Notes: generated by a model not told the origin, from the letters alone. A stretch of DNA of 64,000 bases from Variovorax sp. Root318D1 (GCF_001424835.1 NZ_LMCQ01000001.1:94284-158283); one strand, 5' to 3'. Counted from the first letter of the stretch, positions 17,344 through 27,073 are shown. Program-made: numbers and translations.

Positions 17344-18428
17344 CAATTCGCGACGCGTTCGGCAATCGCCATGCCTAGTTCTGTGGTCGAGGCCGTGCCG
17401 CCCAGGTCGCGCGTGTGCGGCCCGTCACGCAGCACCGCCTCGATCGCGGCCAAGATGGCGTCGTGCGCCGCGCGGCCCGCGCCCTGTCCCTGCGTAAGAA
17501 AGTCCAGCATCAGCGCGCCCGACCAGATCATCGCGATCGGGTTGGCAATGTTCTGGCCGTAGATGTCCGGCGCCGAGCCGTGCACCGGCTCGAAGAGCGA
17601 CGGAAACTTGCGGTCGGGGTTCAGGTTGGCCGAAGGCGCCAAGCCGATGGTGCCGGTGGTGGCCGGCCCCAGGTCGGAGAGGATGTCGCCGAACAGATTG
17701 CTCGCCACCACCACGTCGAAGCGCGTGGGCTGCAGCACGAAGCGCGCCGAGAGGATGTCGATGTGCTGCTTGTCGACCTTCACTTCGGGGTAGTCGCGGC
17801 CGATGGCATCGGCGCGGCCGTCCCACCACGGCATGCTGATTGCAATGCCGTTGCTCTTGGTGGCCACCGTGAGGTGCTTGCGCGCGCGGCTGTTCGCCAG
17901 CTCGTAGGCGTAGCGCAGCACGCGGTCGGTGCCGTGGCGCGAGAAGACCGACTCCTGGATCACGATCTCGCGCTCGGTGCCTTCGTACATCACGCCGCCG
18001 AGCGAGGTGTATTCGCCCTCGGTGTTCTCGCGCACCACGAAGTAGTCGATGTCGCCCGGCTTGCGATTGGCCAACGGGCAGGGCACGCCTTCGAACAGGC
18101 GCACCGGACGCAGGTTGATGTACTGGTCGAACTCGCGGCGGAACTTGAGCAGCGATCCCCAGAGCGAGACATGGTCGGGCACCGTCTCGGGCCAGCCGAC
18201 TGCGCCGAAGTAGAGCGCGTCAACGCCGCGCAGCTGCTCCTTCCAGTCGTCCGGCATCATCCGGCCGTGCTCGGCGTAGTAGTCGCAGCTGGCCCAGTCG
18301 ATGGTGCGGCAGTCGAGTTCGAAGCCGAAGCGCTCGGCCGCGGCCAGAACCACGCGCAGTCCCTCGGGCATCACTTCCTTGCCGATGCCGTCGCCGGCGA
18401 TCAGCGCAATGCGGAATGTGGGGATCAT
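17343..18428 (-). CDS. dmlA: D-malate/tartrate dehydrogenase (decarboxylating), DmlA/TtuC family
   Basis: 361 residues, the same length as E. coli DmlA, with near-identical landmark segments: AGDGIGKEVMPEGLRV, YFGAVGWPETVPDHVSLWGS, LKFRREFDQYINLRPVRLF, VVASNLFGDILSDLGPA and EPVHGSAPDIYG. The enzyme is an NAD-dependent beta-decarboxylating dehydrogenase acting on D-malate, tartrate or 3-isopropylmalate-like acids; the RREFDQY region points to the malate/tartrate group rather than LeuB. The start overlaps the upstream ABC ATPase stop by 4 bp (ATGA), with GGAG nine bases upstream, so the gene is coupled to the transporter. Confidence 0.86.
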   Translation of the reverse strand: MIPTFRIALIAGDGIGKEVMPEGLRVVLAAAERFGFELDCRTIDWASCDYYAEHGRMMPDDWKEQLRGVDALYFGAVGWPETVPDHVSLWGSLLKFRREFDQYINLRPVRLFEGVPCPLANRKPGDIDYFVVRENTEGEYTSLGGVMYEGTEREIVIQESVFSRHGTDRVLRYAYELANSRARKHLTVATKSNGIAISMPWWDGRADAIGRDYPEVKVDKQHIDILSARFVLQPTRFDVVVASNLFGDILSDLGPATTGTIGLAPSANLNPDRKFPSLFEPVHGSAPDIYGQNIANPIAMIWSGALMLDFLTQGQGAGRAAHDAILAAIEAVLRDGPHTRDLGGTASTTELGMAIAERVAN

Positions 18429-20074
18429 GCGTGTATCTCCCTGGTTGTGTGGGCTGCTGTCGCGGCCGCGTGGTCCATGTCGTCGAGCCAGCCGCGGCGC
18501 AGCTCGGGCACCGAACGCGCGAGCAGCTGGTAGTAGGGGTGGTGCGGCCCGCGGTCGTAGTCGGCGCGTGCCACCTGCGAGAGCTTGCGCCCATGCTGCA
18601 TCACCACGATCTCGTCGCACACCGAGCGCACGGTGTGCAGGTCATGGCTGATGAACAGGTACGACACGCCGAGCTCGCGGCGCAGCTCGGCCATGAGGTC
18701 GAGCACCGCCGCGGCCACGACGGTGTCGAGCGCCGAGGTCACCTCGTCGCAGAGGATCAGGTCGGGCTCGGCCGCCAGCGCGCGCGCCAGGTTCACGCGC
18801 TGCTTCTGCCCGCCCGAGAGCCCGCCCGGCAGGCGGTCGGCTACCGTGCGCGGCAGCTTCACCAGATCGAGCAGCTCGAAGATGCGCTGCTTGAGCGGCT
18901 CGCCGCGCAAGCCCTTGTAGAACTGCAGCGGCCGCGCGAGGATGCGCCAGATGGTTTGCGACGGGTTCAGCGCCGTGTCGGCCATCTGGAACACGATCTG
19001 AATGCGGCGCAGCTCTTCGGGGCTGCGCTGCTGCAGCGTAGGCTTGAGCGCGTGCCCGTCGAACATGACGCTGCCGTGGCAAGGCTGGAGCAAGCCCGCG
19101 ACGGCGCGTGCCAGCGTGGTCTTGCCCGAGCCCGATTCGCCGATCACGCCGATGGCCTGGCCGCGGTAGAGCTTCAGGTTGATGTCTTGGAGGATCAGCT
19201 TGGCCGGCTGGCCCTTGGAGTCCACCGCGCCGTAGCCGCATGAAAGTTCTTTCACCTCGAGCAGCAACGCGGAATCGCCGGAGGCCTGGCCCGAGGCGCG
19301 CACCGCGGGCCGCGCCGCCGCCAGCAGGCATTTCGTGTAGTCGTGCACCGGGGCAGAGAGGATCTGCTCGGTGGCGTTGAGCTCGCTCATCTTGCCGTTG
19401 CGCAGCACCAGGATGTGGTCGGCCATCTGCGCCACCACGGCCAGGTCGTGGCTCACGTACACGGCGGTGGCACGGCGCTCGCGCACCACGCGGCGGAAGG
19501 CCCGCAGCACCTCGATCTGCGTGGTCACGTCCAGCGCGGTCGTCGGCTCGTCGAGGATCACGAGGTCCGGGTCGCCGATCAGCGCCATGGCCGCCATGAG
19601 CCGCTGCAGCTGGCCGCCGGAGACCTGGTGCGGATAGCGCGAGCCGATGGTTTCCGGATCGGGCAGCGCCAGTTCGCGGAACAGCTGCACCGCCTTCGCC
19701 TCGGCCTCGGCCCGCTTGCACAGGCCGTGGATGACGGTCGGCTCGACCACCTGGTCCATGATCGTGCGCGAGGGATTGAAGGAGGCGGCCGCGCTCTGAG
19801 CAATGTAGGAGACCGTGCGGCCGCGCAGACTGCGCTGCCGCGCCGCATCGAGTGCCAGCACGTCGGTGTCGCCGATCTGGACCCGGCCGGCCGCGATGCG
19901 GCAGCCGTGGCGTGCATAGCCCATCAGCGCCAGCGCGGTGGTGGTCTTGCCGGAACCCGATTCGCCGATCAGCGCCAGCACCTCGCCGGGCTGCACGGAA
20001 AAGCTCAAGTCATCGACCAGCGTGCTGTCGCCCGCCACGATGCGAAGACCCTGGACAGTGAGTGGTGCGCCCAT
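18425..20074 (-). CDS. Peptide/nickel-type ABC transporter, two ATPase domains in one protein
   Basis: 549 residues made of two complete ABC ATPase domains, equivalent to DppD and DppF fused. Domain 1 (about 5-255) has Walker A GESGSGKTT, signature VSGGQLQRL and Walker [13 protein letters not shown]. Domain 2 (about 270-535) has Walker A GESGSGKTT, signature LSGGQKQR and Walker B LILCDEVTSALD. In domain 2 the usual Glu-Pro after Walker B is Glu-Val. ATG 20074 overlaps the permease stop by 1 bp (TGATG). It energises import through the two permeases upstream. Confidence 0.92.
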   Translation of the reverse strand: MGAPLTVQGLRIVAGDSTLVDDLSFSVQPGEVLALIGESGSGKTTTALALMGYARHGCRIAAGRVQIGDTDVLALDAARQRSLRGRTVSYIAQSAAASFNPSRTIMDQVVEPTVIHGLCKRAEAEAKAVQLFRELALPDPETIGSRYPHQVSGGQLQRLMAAMALIGDPDLVILDEPTTALDVTTQIEVLRAFRRVVRERRATAVYVSHDLAVVAQMADHILVLRNGKMSELNATEQILSAPVHDYTKCLLAAARPAVRASGQASGDSALLLEVKELSCGYGAVDSKGQPAKLILQDINLKLYRGQAIGVIGESGSGKTTLARAVAGLLQPCHGSVMFDGHALKPTLQQRSPEELRRIQIVFQMADTALNPSQTIWRILARPLQFYKGLRGEPLKQRIFELLDLVKLPRTVADRLPGGLSGGQKQRVNLARALAAEPDLILCDEVTSALDTVVAAAVLDLMAELRRELGVSYLFISHDLHTVRSVCDEIVVMQHGRKLSQVARADYDRGPHHPYYQLLARSVPELRRGWLDDMDHAAATAAHTTREIHA

Positions 20075-20979
20075 CAGCGTGCTCCTCGTTCGCGGGCGGT
20101 GCGGCCCGGCAGGTTGTCGATCACAAGGTTGACCGCAATGGTCAGGCTCGCAATGGCGAGCGCCGGCACGATCACCGAGGCGCCGCCCATGGCCAGCGCG
20201 CCGATGTTCTCCCGAACCAGCGAGCCCCAGTCGGCCGCCGGCGGCTGGATGCCCAGGCCGAGGAAGCTCAAGCTCGCCAGCAGCAGCACGACGTAGACGA
20301 AACGCAAGCCGAGGTCGGCGAGCATCGGGCCCAGGATGTTGGGCAGGATCTCGCGCAGCATGATGTAGAGCGTGCCCTCGCCGCGCGTGCGCGCCACGGT
20401 CACGTAGTCGAGCGCGTTGATGTTGACGGCCAGCGAGCGCGCCATGCGGTAGGCGCCGGGTACGTAGATGATGCCCGCCGTGACCACCAGCATCGGCACC
20501 GAGGAGCCGAAGCCTGCCACCATGATGAGCGCGAACATCTTGCTCGGGATTGCCGTGAGCGTGTCGAGGCCGCGGCTGAGCACCGCGTCGATCCAGCGGC
20601 CGCTGGCGGCGGCCAGCAGCGCCAGCGTGATGCCGGTTCCGCTGGCCAGCAGCGTGGCAAACAACGCTACGCCGATCGTGTAGCGCGCCCCCTCGATGAT
20701 GAGCGCCAGCATGTCGCGGCCGAGGTAGTCGGTGCCGAGCCAATGCGTCGCGCTGATCGGTGCGAAGACGTTCGATGTGCCCGTGGCGGCCGTGCCGTGC
20801 GAGAGCAGCCAGGGGCCGAGCAGCGCGGCGAGCAGCCAGAACAGCAGCACCGCAAGGCCGAGCAGGCCCGATGGACCGAAGCCGGCGAGCCAGCGCAGCG
20901 GACCGCCGCGGCGCTCTTGCGGCATTGGCGCGATGGAAGCCGTGGCGCTCACGACCGTGGGGGATGTGGACGTTTCCAT
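20074..20979 (-). CDS. Peptide-type ABC transporter permease (DppC-like)
   Basis: 301 residues. One N-terminal membrane helix (about 35-58), then the periplasmic HWLGTDYLGRDML segment that is diagnostic of DppC/OppC, followed by five more helices and the EAA loop (ARTRGEGTLYIMLREILPN). Inner-membrane partner of the DppB-like permease, whose stop lies 10 bp upstream of this start. Confidence 0.9.
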   Translation of the reverse strand: METSTSPTVVSATASIAPMPQERRGGPLRWLAGFGPSGLLGLAVLLFWLLAALLGPWLLSHGTAATGTSNVFAPISATHWLGTDYLGRDMLALIIEGARYTIGVALFATLLASGTGITLALLAAASGRWIDAVLSRGLDTLTAIPSKMFALIMVAGFGSSVPMLVVTAGIIYVPGAYRMARSLAVNINALDYVTVARTRGEGTLYIMLREILPNILGPMLADLGLRFVYVVLLLASLSFLGLGIQPPAADWGSLVRENIGALAMGGASVIVPALAIASLTIAVNLVIDNLPGRTARERGAR

Positions 20980-20989
20980 GGAGCTTCCT

Positions 20990-21946
20990 TCAGCGGTGCC
21001 GCAGCCGCGGGTTGGCGAGAATGCCGCAGATGTCGGCCGTCGTCACCAGGATCAGGTAGGCGCAGCAAAAGATCATGGCGCAGGTCTGCACCAGCGGCAT
21101 GTCGCGCTGCGAGACGCCGTCGACCATCAGCTTGGCGATGCCCGGGTAGTTGAAGATGGTCTCGACGATGATCACGCCGCCGAGCAGGTACGACAGGCTC
21201 AGCGCCACTGCGTTGGCAATCGGGCCCACCGCATTGGGCAGCGCGTGCGCCAGCACCATGCGCATCGGCGAGGCGCCCTTGAGCCGCACCATCTCGATGT
21301 AGGGCGCTTCGAGCTGATCGATCACCGCGGCGCGCGTCATGCGCATCATCTGCGCGATGATCACGCAGCACAGTACCAGCACCGGCATCGCGAAGGCGCG
21401 CAGCAGCTGGCCCAGCGACTCGATGTCGTTGACGAACGAGAGCGCCGGCAGCCAGCGCAGCTGGACCGCGAACACCAGCACCGCCAGCGTCGCGACCAGG
21501 AACTCCGGCACCGACACCACGCCCACGGCCGTTGTCGAGGCGGCGCGGTCGAACCACGAGCCGCGCCAGACCGCCGAGGCGATGCCGAGCGCCAGCGCGA
21601 TCGGCACCGAGAACAGCGCCGTGACGGCGGCCAGCAGCAGCGAGTTGGGCAGGCGGCTGGCGATCAGCTCGGCCACCGGCAGCTGCGTCGTCGCGGAGAG
21701 GCCGGGGTCGCCCTTCACCATGCCGAACAGCCACTTGGCGTAGCGCTCGGGCGCCGGCACGTCCAGGCCCATCTGCGCGCGCAGCGCGGCCACCGCCTCG
21801 GGCGTGGCGTCCTGGCCGAGCTGTTCCTGCGCGGCATCGCCCGGCAGCACCGCGGTGATCGCGAAGACGATCACCGAGACCGTCAGCAGCGACAGAAGCG
21901 CCAGCGCGATGCGCTGGACAAGAAGCTTCAGGATGACATGGTTCAT
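20990..21946 (-). CDS. Peptide-type ABC transporter permease (DppB-like)
   Basis: 318 residues starting MNHVILKLLVQRIALALLSL, with the long periplasmic loop after helix 1 (about 30-100) and the EAA loop RLKGASPMRMVLAHALPNAV typical of DppB/OppB. The frame is open 48 bp further upstream, but ATG 21946 fits the family N-terminus. The start is 41 bp after the binding-protein stop, in a gene order (SBP, B, C, ATPase) typical of dipeptide-type importers. Confidence 0.9.
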   Translation of the reverse strand: MNHVILKLLVQRIALALLSLLTVSVIVFAITAVLPGDAAQEQLGQDATPEAVAALRAQMGLDVPAPERYAKWLFGMVKGDPGLSATTQLPVAELIASRLPNSLLLAAVTALFSVPIALALGIASAVWRGSWFDRAASTTAVGVVSVPEFLVATLAVLVFAVQLRWLPALSFVNDIESLGQLLRAFAMPVLVLCCVIIAQMMRMTRAAVIDQLEAPYIEMVRLKGASPMRMVLAHALPNAVGPIANAVALSLSYLLGGVIIVETIFNYPGIAKLMVDGVSQRDMPLVQTCAMIFCCAYLILVTTADICGILANPRLRHR

Positions 21947-21986
21947 TTCGGTGCTCCCAGAGTCGAGACGAGCGGCGGCGGGCGGG

Positions 21987-23609
21987 TCATGCATCCAGCC
22001 ATACGTTCTCGGCGAAGTTGTAGCCCATGAGGCCGCCCAGCGGGATGGGCGACAGGCCCTTGAGCTTGGAGGTGTGGCCGTCGATGCTCGAGAGGAACAG
22101 CGGGATCCCGATGCCGGCGTCCTGGTGGATCATGGTCTGCATGTCGGCGTACATCTGCTTGCGCTTGGCCAGATCGGTTTCGGCGCGCGAGGCCACAAGC
22201 AACTGGTCGAACTTCTCGTTCTTCCAGCGCGACTCGTTCCAGGCCGCACCCGACTGGAAGAACTGCGTCAGGAGCACGTCGGCGCTCGGGCGCGGGTTCA
22301 CGTTGCCGAATCCGACGTGGCTGTTGAGCCAGTGGTTCGACCAATAGCCGTCGGCGGGCATGCGCTTGATGTCGATCTCCAGCCCCGCGCGCTGCGCCGT
22401 CTGCTGCAGCAACAGGGCCATCTCCACCGAGTACAGCGCCGCGGGCGAGGCGACCATCGGCACCTTGCCGGTGATGCCGGACTTCTGCAGGTGGAACTTC
22501 GCCTTGTCCAGGTCGAAGGGGCGCTGCGGCAGGCCCTTGAAGTAGAAGCGGTTGGTCGGGTCGATCGGCTGGTCGTTGGCGACCACCGCATAGTCGAGCG
22601 CAATGGTCTTCTTCATCTGCTCGCGGTCGAACAGGTGCTTCATGCCGAGCACGAAGTCCGGGTTGGCACCGGGGCCCACGTCCTTGCGCATGATGAGGTC
22701 GGAATACTGGCCGGACTGGGTGACGAAGATGCCGAAGCCGGGCGTTCCCTTCACACGCTCCACCGAGCGCGGGTTGACCGAGCCGACCAGGTCCACGCCG
22801 CCCGACAGCAGCGCGTTGACGCGCGCGCTCTCGTCGCCGATGCCCACGAACTCGATCTCGTCGAGGTAGGGCTTGCCGGGCTTCCAGTAGGCGTCGTTGC
22901 GCACCATCAGCGAGCGCACGCCGGGCTTGAACTCCTTGAGCTTGTAGGGGCCGGTGCCGATGCCAGCGGTGAAGTCGGTCGTGCCTTCCTTGACGATCTG
23001 GAAGTGGAAGGTGCCCAGGATCACCGGCAGGTCGGCGTTCGGCGCGCTGAGCACAAAGGTCACTTCGTTGGCCCCGGTGGCCTTGACGCTCTCGATCTGG
23101 TCGGCGAGCACCTTGGCCTTGGAGGCGGTGGCCGGGTCTTTGTGGCGCATGACCGAGAACACCACGTCTGCCGGCGTGAGCGCCTTGCCGTCGTGGAAGC
23201 TCACGCCCTTGCGCAGGGTGAAGACCCAGGTCTTCGCGTCCTTGGTGGTGAACGATTCGGCCAGCGCGGGCTGTGGCGTCAGGCTGGCGTCCAGCGACGT
23301 GAGGCCGTTGTAGATCATGTTGCAGCGCGAGTAGTCGGTCTGGTTCGACTGCTTGGCCGGATCGAGCGTGTCGGTGGCCGCGGCGGTGGCGCCCGCCACC
23401 CGGATGCGTCCGCCCTTCTTGGGCGTCTGCGCATGGGCGGACACCGCCATGCCGGCGAGGCTGCCCGCCAGGGTGGCCTGCATGCCGCCGGCCATCAGCA
23501 TTGCGAGGATGTCACGCCGCGAGGCGCCGCGTTTCAGCGAATCCATTACGCGAAGGCTTTCGCCGGGACCGACGAGGTTTTCGAACCTCTTGTTGCTGCT
23601 GTCGCTCAT
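21987..23609 (-). CDS. ABC transporter substrate-binding protein, family 5 (DppA-like), probable Tat substrate
   Basis: 540 residues. The N-terminus has a twin arginine (RGASRRDILAMLMAGG, about residues 27-42) before a hydrophobic stretch ending SAHAQ, so export by Tat is likely. The mature part has the family-5 features (TPADVVFSVMRHKDP; GIGTGPYKLKEF). Family 5 receptors bind peptides, opines, nickel complexes or glutathione. ATG 23609 is preceded by AGGAG. It probably defines the substrate of this locus and is cotranscribed with the permeases downstream. Confidence 0.88.
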   Translation of the reverse strand: MSDSSNKRFENLVGPGESLRVMDSLKRGASRRDILAMLMAGGMQATLAGSLAGMAVSAHAQTPKKGGRIRVAGATAAATDTLDPAKQSNQTDYSRCNMIYNGLTSLDASLTPQPALAESFTTKDAKTWVFTLRKGVSFHDGKALTPADVVFSVMRHKDPATASKAKVLADQIESVKATGANEVTFVLSAPNADLPVILGTFHFQIVKEGTTDFTAGIGTGPYKLKEFKPGVRSLMVRNDAYWKPGKPYLDEIEFVGIGDESARVNALLSGGVDLVGSVNPRSVERVKGTPGFGIFVTQSGQYSDLIMRKDVGPGANPDFVLGMKHLFDREQMKKTIALDYAVVANDQPIDPTNRFYFKGLPQRPFDLDKAKFHLQKSGITGKVPMVASPAALYSVEMALLLQQTAQRAGLEIDIKRMPADGYWSNHWLNSHVGFGNVNPRPSADVLLTQFFQSGAAWNESRWKNEKFDQLLVASRAETDLAKRKQMYADMQTMIHQDAGIGIPLFLSSIDGHTSKLKGLSPIPLGGLMGYNFAENVWLDA

Positions 23610-23691
23610 GGTGGGGTACTCCTGTGGGGCCGATGACTGAGGGTTGAAGAACAAACAAACACGGATCGAAAACGGTGGACTCGCGCGGCGC

Positions 23692-24984
23692 TCAGGCCAG
23701 CTTGTCCTTGAGCGAGTAGTAAAGCCCGACCGCCGGAAGGAACCAGGGTGGGCCGAAGTGGCCGGGAATCGCGGGCCATTCGCGGCCTTGCCAGGGGTTG
23801 GCGCGGGCGTCGCCGTTCATCACGGCGGCCATGCGCTCGCCCATGTGGACCGACATCTGCGTGCCGTGGCCGCTGTAGCCCATGGCGTAGTAGAGGCCGT
23901 TGCGCTCGCCGGCATGGGGGAGGCGGTCTTGCGTCATGTCGACCAGTCCGCCCCAGCAATAGTCCAGCCGCACGTTGCCGAGCTGCGGAAAGGTTTCGGC
24001 CAGCCCTGCGCGCAGGATCTCGCCGCTTGCGGCGTCGGCCTGCAGGCTGGACACCGAAAAGCGCGCACGGCCGCCGAACACCAGCCGATGGTCGGGGGTG
24101 AGCCGGAAGTAGTGATGGATGTTCGCCACCGTCGTGTAGGTGCGCCGGGCCGCGAGCAGCGCTTGCGCGCGTTCCGCGCCGAGCGGCTCGGTCACGATGA
24201 TGAAGCTGCCGATGGGCACGATGCGCCGGCGCAGCCATCCGAAGCTGCCGTAGCCGCCATGGCGCGTGGCCCCGGTGGCCAGCAGCACCTGCTCCGCGGC
24301 GACGGTGCCGCTGGCGGTGTGCAGCCGGTGCGCATGGCTCTGGCCCACGCGTTCGATGCGGTTGACCATGGTGCCGGTGTGAATCTGCGCGCCGTGGCGC
24401 TGCGCGGCTTCGGCCAGCCCCTGGGCGAAGCGGCCCATGTGCATCTGGCCGCTGCGCTTGTAGAGCAGGCCGCCATGAAAACGCTCGCTCTGAACCTCGC
24501 TGCGCACCTGCGCCGCATCGAGGATTTCGACGTCGGTGTCCACGCCGTCGCCGGTCAGGCGCCGCGCGCTGTTTTCGAGCGCGGCCATCTGGTTGGGGCG
24601 TGTCGCGAGCTTGAGCTTGCCGTGGCGCATGAAGTCGCAGTCGATGGCTTCGTCGCGCACCAGCCGCGCCACGGTGTCCACCGCATCGTCGTAGGCGCGG
24701 TACCAGGCCCGGGCCTTCTCGATGCCCACCTTGGCCGCCACCTCTGCGTAATCCACGGCCAGCCCGTTGTTCACGTGGCCGCCATTGCGCCCCGACGCCT
24801 CGGCCGCCACGCGCGAGCCGGCCTCCAGCACCGCGACGGTGGCGCCGCGCTTGGCGAGCGCCAGCGCTGCGGAGAGCCCGGTGAAGCCGCCACCCACGAT
24901 CGCGATGTCGACCTGCGCCGGCAGTGCATGCACTGCCGGCCTGAAGGCTGGCGTGGAATCGGTCCAGTAGGAGTCGAGCTTCAT
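23692..24984 (-). CDS. FAD-dependent amine/D-amino-acid oxidase family protein (PuuB-like)
   Basis: 430 residues. FAD-binding motif VDIAIVGGGFTGLSAALALA (25-44) with acidic AVLEAG, the SGRNGGHVNNGL block seen in gamma-glutamylputrescine oxidases and glycine oxidases of the DAO family, and a C-terminal GYSGHGTQMSVHMG flavin motif. These enzymes oxidise a secondary or primary amine to an imine, giving an aldehyde and H2O2. It lies directly upstream of the peptide-type transporter, suggesting that the imported compound is its substrate, perhaps a gamma-glutamyl amine. The substrate is inferred. Confidence 0.83.
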   Translation of the reverse strand: MKLDSYWTDSTPAFRPAVHALPAQVDIAIVGGGFTGLSAALALAKRGATVAVLEAGSRVAAEASGRNGGHVNNGLAVDYAEVAAKVGIEKARAWYRAYDDAVDTVARLVRDEAIDCDFMRHGKLKLATRPNQMAALENSARRLTGDGVDTDVEILDAAQVRSEVQSERFHGGLLYKRSGQMHMGRFAQGLAEAAQRHGAQIHTGTMVNRIERVGQSHAHRLHTASGTVAAEQVLLATGATRHGGYGSFGWLRRRIVPIGSFIIVTEPLGAERAQALLAARRTYTTVANIHHYFRLTPDHRLVFGGRARFSVSSLQADAASGEILRAGLAETFPQLGNVRLDYCWGGLVDMTQDRLPHAGERNGLYYAMGYSGHGTQMSVHMGERMAAVMNGDARANPWQGREWPAIPGHFGPPWFLPAVGLYYSLKDKLA

Positions 24985-25015
24985 GGCGTGGGGCGTTCGA
25001 ACGTGCAGAAAAAGA

Positions 25016-25681
25016 TCAGAGTCCGACGACGCCAGGCAGGCCGCCGATGTCCTTGATTTCGGTGTAGCGGTAAGCCGGGTTGCCCGGACCGTGGCCGCGA
25101 TTGACGAACACCTTGTTGACGATGCCGATGTCGTCCGCCGACATCAGGTCGTAGCGCAGGCTGGACGACACGTGCAGCACGTCTTCCGGGTTGCAGCCCA
25201 GCGAGTCGAGCATGTACTCGAAGGCCTGCAGGCGCGGCTTGTAGGCTTGTGCCTGCTGCGCGGTGTAGACGCGGTGGAACGGTGCGCCGAGCATGGCCAC
25301 GTTCTTCTGGATCTGGTCGTCCGAGGCGTTCGACAGGATGACCAGCGGGATTTCCTTGGCCACCTTGGCCAGGCCTGCCGCCACGTCGTCATGCGGGCTC
25401 CAGGTGGGCACTGCGTCGTAGATCTTCTGCGCGTCCAGGTCGAAGTACTGGATCTTCCATTTTTTGCAGAGGCGCCGCACTGCATTCTTCAGCACCACCT
25501 CGTAGGGCTTCCAGTCGCCCAGAACCTCGTCGAAGCGATAGGCGGTGAAGTCGGCATGGAACTCGGCCATGCGCTCGGCTGGAACGCGGTCGGCGAAAAG
25601 GTCGGCGGCCATCTCCTTCATGCGGAACCGGGTGAGGGTGCCGTAGCAGTCGAAGGTGACGTATTTGGGACGGAAGGTCAT
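25016..25681 (-). CDS. Type II haloacid dehalogenase-like HAD hydrolase
   Basis: 221 residues. HAD motifs: nucleophile Asp11 in TFDCYGTLTRF, motif II LVILSNASDD, Lys in AYKPRLQAFEYML, and motif IV HVSSSLRYDLMSADDIG. This set is the (S)-2-haloacid dehalogenase (type II) pattern. In a locus without other dehalogenation genes it may instead act on a phosphorylated or small acid intermediate. ATG 25681 lies first in a leftward unit of six or more genes (HAD, oxidase, ABC transporter, dmlA, dehydrogenase). Confidence 0.83.
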   Translation of the reverse strand: MTFRPKYVTFDCYGTLTRFRMKEMAADLFADRVPAERMAEFHADFTAYRFDEVLGDWKPYEVVLKNAVRRLCKKWKIQYFDLDAQKIYDAVPTWSPHDDVAAGLAKVAKEIPLVILSNASDDQIQKNVAMLGAPFHRVYTAQQAQAYKPRLQAFEYMLDSLGCNPEDVLHVSSSLRYDLMSADDIGIVNKVFVNRGHGPGNPAYRYTEIKDIGGLPGVVGL

Positions 25682-26184
25682 GGTCTCAGTTCCTTGGTTG
25701 AAGGGTGGTAAATGCGACAAACTCATTACGAAGCGATTGCAGCACGGTGTCGATCGAGGCATGTAGGGAAAAACGGTGCCTGACGAAGTGAAGCTGCGGT
25801 TTGCGGGGCCGGCGACGGCATGCCGTGCGGTGTGCCCTGAGTGCGTGCGACCATGCACCTCGATGCGTCGCGGCACGCTCGAAGAGCACGCTTTTGAAGC
25901 GCGGATTGGCTTTGAACGCACAGCGCCCCCGGCTCTGGCCGAAGGGTGTTGAACGGATCGAAGACATGCATGGCGGAAGGTCATGGAAAGTGGCCGTCGA
26001 TCCTAGGCAGGATGCCTCAGCATTTGTGTGCGTATGCGGGCGCGCCGCGGCAGCGAATTGCGAAACCGGGTCGTCCTGCAACCGAAGCTTGCAAGTTGCG
26101 AAACAGACCGAATTCACTATGGTGCGACGCCGCGAAGTCGTCCAAGATGGATGCGCCAATCCTTCGCAACAGAGAGTTTTCCCT
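25682..26184. promoter_or_regulatory. Divergent intergenic region between HAD and double-GNAT genes
   Basis: 503 bp without a convincing gene. Open frames cross it on both strands but have no family resemblance. It contains two direct copies of TTGCGAAAC (26058-26066 and 26096-26104) and an inverted TTCGCAAC (26163-26170) close to the GNAT start, which could be regulator sites. Promoters for both the leftward catabolic unit and the rightward genes must lie here. Confidence 0.4.
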
Positions 26185-27063
26185 ATGCCCGAACCTATTT
26201 CGAACGCACCCGCCGCGGATGGCGTGGTGTTCAGACCGATGACGGCCGCCGATCTTCAGCATGCGCATGCGCTGTCCGCCGAACAGCGTTGGCCGCATCG
26301 CCCCGCGGACTGGGAGCAGATGTTCTCGCATGCCGAAGGCATCGCGGCCGAACGCGATGGCGAACTCATCGCGACTGGCCTGCGCTGGCTTTGGGGCAAG
26401 AGCCACGCCACCATCGGCCTGGTGATCGTCTCGCCCGCCTGCCAGGGCCGACGCATCGGGCACCGCCTCATGAGCGCGTTGCTCGAGGGGCTGGAAAAGC
26501 GCACGGTGCTATTGCACGCCACCGCGGAGGGGCGCGGGCTTTATGAACGGCTGGGTTTCGTGCGCATCGGCGAGATGCGCCAGCACCAGGGCATTGCGCT
26601 GCCGGCACCGCTGGTCGCGCTGCAGCCTGGCTGGCGGCTGCGGCCCGCGGGGCTCAACGAACTGCCTGCGTTGCAGGCACTGGATGCGGCGGCACGCGGC
26701 ATGCCGCGCGACGCGCTCATTGCGGAGCTGCTGCAAAACGCCGATGCCTGCGTGGTGCTCGACCATGACAATGCGCCGAAGGGCTTTGCGATGTTGCGGC
26801 GCTTCGGCCGCGGCCATGCCATCGGCCCGGTGGTCGCGCCCGATGCCGAAGGTGCAAAGGCACTGATCGCGCATCTCGCTGGCGCGAACGCCGGCAACTT
26901 CACGCGCATCGACATCGACTTCGACAGCGGCCTGGCCGAATGGCTCGAGAGCATCGGCCTGCTGCGCGTGGACGCGCCCACGACGATGGTGCGCGGCGAG
27001 CCGCTTGCGGCCCCGGCAGAAGGGCCGTCGCTCTTCGCCATCGTGACGCAGGCCGTGGGCTGA
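26185..27063 (+). CDS. Double-GNAT-domain acetyltransferase-like protein (first copy)
   Basis: 292 residues. The first GNAT domain is about 10-140, with the acetyl-CoA loop region IGLVIVSPACQGRRIGHRLM (Q-x2-x-I-G) and ATAEGRGLYERLGFV. A second, weaker GNAT-like domain (about 150-290) contains GFAMLRRFGRGHAIGPVVA. The whole architecture, including the C-terminal FAIVTQAVG end, is repeated in the protein at 52041-52928. Both copies sit beside amine-oxidase and peptide-type ABC genes. Acceptor unknown. ATG 26185 has AGAGAG upstream; the open frame extends to 25801 without family support. Confidence 0.8.
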   Translation: MPEPISNAPAADGVVFRPMTAADLQHAHALSAEQRWPHRPADWEQMFSHAEGIAAERDGELIATGLRWLWGKSHATIGLVIVSPACQGRRIGHRLMSALLEGLEKRTVLLHATAEGRGLYERLGFVRIGEMRQHQGIALPAPLVALQPGWRLRPAGLNELPALQALDAAARGMPRDALIAELLQNADACVVLDHDNAPKGFAMLRRFGRGHAIGPVVAPDAEGAKALIAHLAGANAGNFTRIDIDFDSGLAEWLESIGLLRVDAPTTMVRGEPLAAPAEGPSLFAIVTQAVG

Positions 27064-27073
27064 AGGCGGCGCG

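Noticed and set aside
25686..26159. Reverse frame of 157 codons in the HAD/GNAT gap
   Set aside because: No recognisable family, low-complexity composition and no ribosome binding site.
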